11,378 nucleotides of DNA from Streptomyces scopuliridis RB72. GTDB lineage: Bacteria; Actinomycetota; Actinomycetes; Streptomycetales; Streptomycetaceae. Of this stretch, positions 7,547 to 11,378 are shown piece by piece. The DNA is taken from NCBI RefSeq assembly GCF_000718095.1, contig NZ_JOEI01000050.1:1-11378 (forward strand), in the 5' to 3' direction. The notes under the pieces were generated by a model. The model was not told the origin of the DNA, searched no databases, and saw only the letters and a program-made list of their open reading frames with translations. Position numbers and translations under genes: made by a program. The first letter of the stretch is position 1. Each line of letters begins with the position of its first letter.

Positions 7547-7593
7547 GGCTGAGCGCTTCACGTGGCGCCTTTCGTCCGTTGAAGCGCTCAGCC
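7547..7593 (-). terminator. Strong stem-loop terminator of the membrane-protein gene
   Basis: A perfect 14-bp inverted repeat, GGCTGAGCGCTTCA (7547-7560) and TGAAGCGCTCAGCC (7580-7593), with a 19-base loop. It starts 30 bases after the stop codon of the minus-strand membrane-protein gene. There is no long U-tract, which is usual for Streptomyces terminators. It would also block transcription running into the adjacent IS982 transposase gene. Being symmetrical it could act on either strand. Confidence 0.75.
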
Positions 7594-7623
7594 TGCCGAG
7601 CGAGGCACGCGGGAGAGGGTCGG

Positions 7624-8565
7624 CTACGAGTTCGATGACACCAGCCGCGTACGAACGAGCGCTCGCAGCATTGCGGCGCCCGCCCCCACTGCTGCAAGGT
7701 GCAGGACCGCCGCGAGCGCGAGGTTTTCCGGCAGGGCCGCATTGGCCGGCTGCGCGACCGCCAGGTACAGGGTGAACGGAAGCTTCCAGCCGCTCCAGGC
7801 GAACAACGAGCCCGAGCCGAGCCAGCCGAGCACCATCGGGCCCCATCGGGGGACTCGTGCGGGCCGGCCTCGGACGGCAGCGCAGGTGGCGGCGGACGCC
7901 ACGAAGGCCCAGAGCCCGAAGACGCCGGACAGCACATGCCAAGCGAGGTCCCGCTCGCCGCGGTGGGCGACCCCTGCGGTGCCGCCCACCGCCCAGTACA
8001 GCCAGATAAGACCGACTGCGGCGCCGACCACGGCCATCCATGGCAGCGCCCTTGGCGAGCCCTCTCCGCCGTCCCCGAGCCGACCCGCGAACGCGTCCGG
8101 CCAGCGCCGCCGCAGGTACGTGGGCAGGGCGATGGCCAGACCCAGCCCCATGCCTACAAACCCGATCTGAACCAGCGCGGCCTCCCAGGCCGGCATCGAC
8201 GGGCCTGCGTCACTCCCGCTCTTCGGATTGCCATCCTCCGAGCCCAGCAGCGAACTGAGAACGGCGTACGGCAACACCGGGACGAGGAACCCCGTCCCGA
8301 CCCAAGCACAGAAAGCCAACGGCACTGCCGGTATGCGCATCCCCCACGGCCGCACCAGCGCGAGCGCCACCGCGATCCCGATCCCTGCCATACCGATCGT
8401 GGCGCTGTTGAGTACCACCCACTCCGCTTTGCCGAACCCGGTCCCGACCGGCAGCAGCCCCAAGAGCGAACCGACCACCCACGACACCTTGATCAGCAGG
8501 TAAGGCGTCAGCGCCAGCGCTGCCCCATACGCCGCGACCCGCCCAGCCCGATCCCATCGATCCAC
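7624..8565 (-). CDS. Multi-pass membrane protein, unrecognised
   Basis: I do not recognise a named family. The 313-residue product has about eight hydrophobic helices: AAYGAALALTPYLLIKVSWVV, then GMAGIGIAVALALV, PLAFCAWVGTGFLVPVLPYAV, QIGFVGMGLGLAIALPTYL, MAVVGAAVGLIWLYWAVGG, WHVLSGVFGLWAFVASAATC, a GWLGSGSLFAWSGWKLPFTLYLAV stretch, and a last helix in LALAAVLHLAAVGAGAAML. A short hydrophilic loop rich in Gly/Ser/Asp lies after the third helix. No transporter, kinase or enzyme motif is visible, so it may be an orphan integral protein. The frame is open from a TTG at 8586, but the GTG at 8565 is preferred because a GGGGAG lies at good distance before it. That binding site is inside a perfect dyad (8564-8598). 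A strong terminator follows the gene. Function unknown. Confidence 0.75.
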   Translation of the reverse strand: MDRWDRAGRVAAYGAALALTPYLLIKVSWVVGSLLGLLPVGTGFGKAEWVVLNSATIGMAGIGIAVALALVRPWGMRIPAVPLAFCAWVGTGFLVPVLPYAVLSSLLGSEDGNPKSGSDAGPSMPAWEAALVQIGFVGMGLGLAIALPTYLRRRWPDAFAGRLGDGGEGSPRALPWMAVVGAAVGLIWLYWAVGGTAGVAHRGERDLAWHVLSGVFGLWAFVASAATCAAVRGRPARVPRWGPMVLGWLGSGSLFAWSGWKLPFTLYLAVAQPANAALPENLALAAVLHLAAVGAGAAMLRALVRTRLVSSNS

Positions 8566-8598
8566 TTGAACTCCCCATTCAAGCAACGGAGTTCAAGT
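8564..8598 (-). promoter_or_regulatory. 11-bp perfect dyad covering the ribosome binding site and start
   Basis: On the minus strand the arms ACTTGAACTCC (8598-8588) and GGAGTTCAAGT (8574-8564) are perfectly complementary, with a 13-base spacer. The right arm contains the GGAG ribosome binding site and the first two bases of the GTG start of the membrane-protein gene. As RNA it could form a hairpin that hides the start; as DNA it could be an operator for a dimeric repressor. A TTGACG (complement of 8623-8628) upstream may be a -35 box, but I see no good -10 box at the usual spacing. Confidence 0.55.
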
Positions 8599-8929
8599 CT
8601 CATTCACCACTGCCCCCACGGACGTCAACCGCCGGGCGCATCCATGTCATCACTCAGGAGGAGTGAGAATCAGCCGACGGGTGCACATAAAACTGCTGGA
8701 GCACGAGGAGCCGCCGATTCAAGCCCTCAGCCGCCAGATGCAACGCTCAGTCGTACCCTTGGAGTTGATCATCTAGTGCCGCGACCGGCAACGTTTGCGC
8801 GTCAAGGAGCGGCGTGGCAAACCTTACCGGGAGGGGGACTAGACCTTGGACATGTGCGGCATGACCAGGACCTTTCACCAGGAGCACCCCGATGCGGCCC
8901 TGGGAAGTACCCCAGCGCTGTCCAAACTC
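8599..8929. other. Non-coding stretch between membrane-protein gene and IS remnant
   Basis: No convincing gene is present. It holds a possible promoter for the membrane-protein gene (around 8600-8630), a small hairpin TCACTC/GAGTGA with a five-base loop at 8650-8666, and the right copy of the 21-bp inverted repeat at 8756-8776. Long antisense frames cross it but show no family signature. Confidence 0.4.
8756..8776 (-). repeat. 21-bp inverted repeat, right copy
   Basis: On the minus strand it reads CTAGATGATCAA, then C, then TCCAAGGG. This is identical to the copy at 6560-6580 except for one base. Both copies have CTAG at the outer end. CTAG is rare in high-GC actinobacterial DNA and could be a duplicated palindromic target site. 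On its outer side is non-coding DNA leading to the ISL3-like remnant; on its inner side is the leader of the membrane-protein gene. Confidence 0.7.
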
Positions 8930-9046
8930 GGGCCGGGGTGACGTGCGCTTCTTGTACAGATAGGCGCGAACACGCTGGTAGCTGCCCTTGTAGCCGAGCG
9001 GGGCGATCTCCTCCCCCAGCTTCCAGGCGTTCGGGCAGCGCTCTGA
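8930..9046 (-). pseudogene. ISL3 family transposase remnant
   Basis: The minus frame reads SERCPNAWKLGEEIAPLGYKG, then SYQRVRAYLYKKRTSPRP. In Streptomyces ISL3-type transposases the region between the DNA-binding and catalytic parts commonly reads (W)NEGC.NA..L..EI...GY.GSYQ.VRAYL.....SPRP, so the match is specific although short. Neither the flanking catalytic domain nor a start codon in context is present, and the sequence outside these 39 codons does not continue the family. It is a fragment beside the rifamycin phosphotransferase gene. Confidence 0.55.
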
Positions 9047-9205
9047 GGGTCCTGTACGTGGTAGCGGAAGAGGCACTTCCCAGGTGAAGAACAGTTACGG
9101 GTCGTGTTCGCGTGTGCGCGTTGCGGACGGCGGTCGTGGGGTGGTCATCGACTGCTTGGCGTTGTTCAGTCGGACGCTACGGATGGGGCTTCCCGGTGTG
9201 GTCGG

Positions 9206-11377
9206 TCAAGGCAGGATCTCGACGTACCCGTCGGTTCCGTGCACGCGGATCCGCTGCCCGTCCCGGATCAGCCGGGTGGCCTGCTCCACGCCCACGACGG
9301 CCGGCAAGCCGTACTCCCGGGCGATCACTGCGCCATGGGTCATCAGGCCGCCCACCTCCGTCACCAGGCCCGCGATTCCGACGAACAGCGGCGACCAGCT
9401 GGGGTCCGTGTGGGCCGTGACCAGGATGTCGCCCGCTTCGAGATCGGCCTCCGCCATGTCAAGGATGACGCGGGCCCTTCCCTCGATGGTCCCGGCGGAA
9501 ACCGGTAGGCCGATCAGGGCACCGGCCGGCACGTCGTGGCGCCGGTACGCCCCGGTGACGGCCTCACCATCCGATGTGAGTACCCGGGGCGGTGTGAGCG
9601 CGTGGTACGACCGGAAGGCGTCCTTGCGCCGCTGGATGAGCTGGTCATCCACCTGGTTCGAGCGCACGACGTCGTGGAGTTCCTGGAACGAGAGGTAGAA
9701 GATGTCCTCCTTCTCAGGAAGCACGTTGGCCTGTACGAGGCGCTCGGCCTCCTCCAGCAGGGCCTGCTTGTAGACGAAGTAGCGGCTGACGATGCCGTAC
9801 TTCGGGTACTCCCGGTACCCGATGAAGGTTCTGACCCGGTCGATCATCCGCTTGGCCTCGTCGGCTATCTGGTCCCCGTCCGGCAGGGACCGCAAGCGTG
9901 ACAGCACGTCCTGTTCCTTCTTCCGCGCCTTCTGCCGCCCTTGCTCGAAGCGCCGCTCGGCGGCGCCCGGCTCGAAGTTCCTGACGTTGTCGAGGATCAC
10001 GGGCACGAGCGTGGTGGGGCGCTCGCGCCAACGTGGCCTCGTGATGTCGATCTCGCCGACGCAGCGCATGCCGTACCGGTCGAGGTAGGCCTCTATGGCG
10101 TCGCGCGCTTCGGTCCCGCCCGCGAGCTTCGCCAGCTCGTCCAGGAAGCCCTCGTCCTCGACGCCCCGCAGGAACGCCACCACTTCCGGCTGCGGGCGGA
10201 TCACGTCCGCGACGTCGAGCAGCGCCAGTCCCATCTGGGACGTGACGTTGTCGGGGGCGGACAGCGTGAGCGTGTCAGCCGCGTTCTTCTCGCCCAGCCA
10301 CTCCTGCAGCTTGTCGTTGAGCCACCACGTGGCCTCCATCCCCGCCATGATCGCCTGAAGGTTCAGCGGATCGCTGAGGACTCGCTTGTGCTCCTCGAAG
10401 GCCTCCAGCAGGAAGTCGAACAGCGCCGGTCCGGTCTTCGTCCGGATGTCGCGCTCCAGGGCGGCGATGGACACCTGGCTGCGCTCGATCAGCTCGGTGA
10501 CGATGGCCGGATCGGTCTCGATCGGGGCGGACGCACCGCTGGCCGGCGGCCCGCCGGGACCCGCGTCCGGGAGCGACGGAACGAAATCGTCGCGGTCGAG
10601 GACGGTCTCCAGCGCGTCCCTCATCAGCGGATCACCTCTCCCCATGACGTCCAGGAGGCCGGCGCGGCTCGCGGGCGAGGCCAGGCGCCGGGTGACGTCG
10701 ACGAACAGCCTCCCGCCGGCCTCGTGCATCGGCGCCATGGCCGTCAGCCGCCACACGGAGAGCCCCAGGGGTTTCATGGGGTCGGTCATCATCTGCCCAT
10801 GACCGACGGAGACGTAGACGTGATTCTCCTGGTCGCCGGTCTCGTGGGGATGGGGAACCTCGGGGATGGGGAACAGCGTCGTGATCGGCCGGCTCTGAAC
10901 GATCTGGAAGCCATCATCGACCAGGCACCATTCGATGTCCTGCGGGCGGCCGAAGTGCGCTTCGATCCGCCGCCCGAGCTGCACGAGCCGCACGACCTGC
11001 GCATCCGTCAGCGCCGGCTGCTCCTGCCGCTGCGAGTCGATCGTCACTTCCTGCGTACCGCCAGCCGGCAGGGCGTGAACGGCACGCTGTTTGGCGGCGA
11101 TCGCCTTGACGACGACTTCGCCGTGTCGCACCTTGAAGACGTCCGGGTTCACCAGGCCGGAGACCAGGGCCTCGCCGAGGCCGAAGCCGGCGTCCACGGT
11201 GGCGACCTTCCGGTTGCCCGTGACGGGGTCGGCCGTGAACAGGACGCCGGCCGCATGTGGGAAGACCATCTGCTGCACAACCACGGCCATGTGGACCGTA
11301 CGGTGGTCGATGCCGTTCCGCCGGCGGTAGGTCACGGCCCGCTCGGTGAACAGCGAGGCCCAGCACCGGCTGACGTG
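9206..11377 (-). CDS. rph: Rifamycin-inactivating phosphotransferase, N-terminus beyond window
   Basis: This enzyme inactivates rifamycin antibiotics by transferring the beta-phosphate of ATP to the drug's C21 hydroxyl, giving AMP and phosphate. The visible 723 residues represent most of a protein usually near 865. In order they hold the rest of the ATP-grasp domain (RCWASLFTERAV, VVVQQMVFPHAAGVLFTADP, GFGLGEALVSGLVNPDVF, EWCLVDDGFQIVQSRPITTL), the large helical rifamycin-binding domain (VYVSVGHGQMMTDPMKPLG through YPKYGIVSRYF and KEDIFYLSFQEL), and the swivelling histidine domain (ILVTAHTDPSWSPLF, LVTEVGGLMTHGAVIAREYG). The phospho-carrier His of GGLMTHGAV is encoded at 9335-9337. No frameshift is visible, so the gene looks functional. 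Its start, promoter and any rifampin-associated element lie outside the window. The alternative, a general phosphoenolpyruvate synthase, is less likely given the Rph-specific middle domain. Confidence 0.93.
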   Translation of the reverse strand, partial: HVSRCWASLFTERAVTYRRRNGIDHRTVHMAVVVQQMVFPHAAGVLFTADPVTGNRKVATVDAGFGLGEALVSGLVNPDVFKVRHGEVVVKAIAAKQRAVHALPAGGTQEVTIDSQRQEQPALTDAQVVRLVQLGRRIEAHFGRPQDIEWCLVDDGFQIVQSRPITTLFPIPEVPHPHETGDQENHVYVSVGHGQMMTDPMKPLGLSVWRLTAMAPMHEAGGRLFVDVTRRLASPASRAGLLDVMGRGDPLMRDALETVLDRDDFVPSLPDAGPGGPPASGASAPIETDPAIVTELIERSQVSIAALERDIRTKTGPALFDFLLEAFEEHKRVLSDPLNLQAIMAGMEATWWLNDKLQEWLGEKNAADTLTLSAPDNVTSQMGLALLDVADVIRPQPEVVAFLRGVEDEGFLDELAKLAGGTEARDAIEAYLDRYGMRCVGEIDITRPRWRERPTTLVPVILDNVRNFEPGAAERRFEQGRQKARKKEQDVLSRLRSLPDGDQIADEAKRMIDRVRTFIGYREYPKYGIVSRYFVYKQALLEEAERLVQANVLPEKEDIFYLSFQELHDVVRSNQVDDQLIQRRKDAFRSYHALTPPRVLTSDGEAVTGAYRRHDVPAGALIGLPVSAGTIEGRARVILDMAEADLEAGDILVTAHTDPSWSPLFVGIAGLVTEVGGLMTHGAVIAREYGLPAVVGVEQATRLIRDGQRIRVHGTDGYVEILP

Positions 11378-11378
11378 C

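Noticed and set aside
7497..7937. 147-residue N-terminal extension of the IS982 transposase frame
   Set aside because: The extension is Arg/Ser/Pro-rich, crosses the terminator hairpin and the 3' end of the membrane-protein gene, and lies beyond the normal family start.
7699..9087. 462-codon plus-strand open frame
   Set aside because: It is antisense to the membrane-protein gene, has a low-complexity Arg/Pro/Gly-rich translation with no domain, and arises from GC-rich codon structure on the other strand.
9149..9172. CGACTG/CAGTCG stem-loop downstream of rph as a terminator
   Set aside because: The six-base stem with a 12-base loop is too weak to claim as a terminator in GC-rich DNA.
6279..11377. 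A biosynthetic cluster linking the ABM-like gene, the membrane protein and rifamycin resistance
   Set aside because: The genes lie on different strands, are separated by IS elements and terminators, and no core biosynthetic enzyme is present.

Overview
The window looks like a stretch of Streptomyces (or close relative) accessory DNA. GC is high, third codon positions are strongly G/C, several starts are GTG, and the conserved families recognised here (DUF5996, replication-relaxation protein, rifamycin phosphotransferase, actinobacterial IS types) are typical of that group. I see no rRNA, tRNA or CRISPR array.

Layout, left to right. At 3-1235 (+) lies an unrecognised polytopic membrane protein, probably cut by the left edge. 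A 3' remnant of an IS5-type transposase follows at about 1303-1419 (+). At 1460-1843 (-) is an intact VOC/glyoxalase-like gene. Immediately upstream of it on the same strand (about 1844-2724) is a frameshifted, 3'-truncated replication-relaxation family gene of plasmid/ICE type. At 2830-3783 (-) is an intact DUF5996 gene, followed by a divergent intergenic region and an uncharacterised 227-aa protein at 4115-4798 (+). The stretch 4817-6118 (-) is a mosaic wreck: an IS630 transposase with two frameshifts and no N-terminus, abutting a fragment that resembles the DUF4158 N-terminal region of a Tn3-family transposase. A cluster of palindromes (6146-6235) precedes a small ABM-like dimeric alpha/beta-barrel gene (6279-6563, +). 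An intact-looking IS982-family transposase (6582-7496, -) follows, then a strong terminator hairpin (7547-7593) and an eight-helix membrane protein gene (7624-8565, -). The start of that gene is buried in an 11-bp perfect dyad. Behind an ISL3-like remnant (about 8930-9046) lies the 3' five-sixths of a rifamycin-inactivating phosphotransferase gene (9206-11377, -), which runs off the right edge.

Working together: there is no coherent operon or pathway. The intact genes are single cargo genes separated by debris from at least five transposase families. The only clearly adaptive function is rifamycin resistance by phosphorylation (rph). The replication-relaxation pseudogene suggests that part of the region derives from an integrated or decayed mobile replicon.

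The most unexpected structure is a near-perfect 21-bp inverted repeat (6560-6580 and 8756-8776, one mismatch, CTAG at the outer end of both copies). It brackets the IS982-type transposase together with the neighbouring membrane-protein gene, and could mean a transposon with a passenger gene. I find no convincing new defence or biosynthetic system here.
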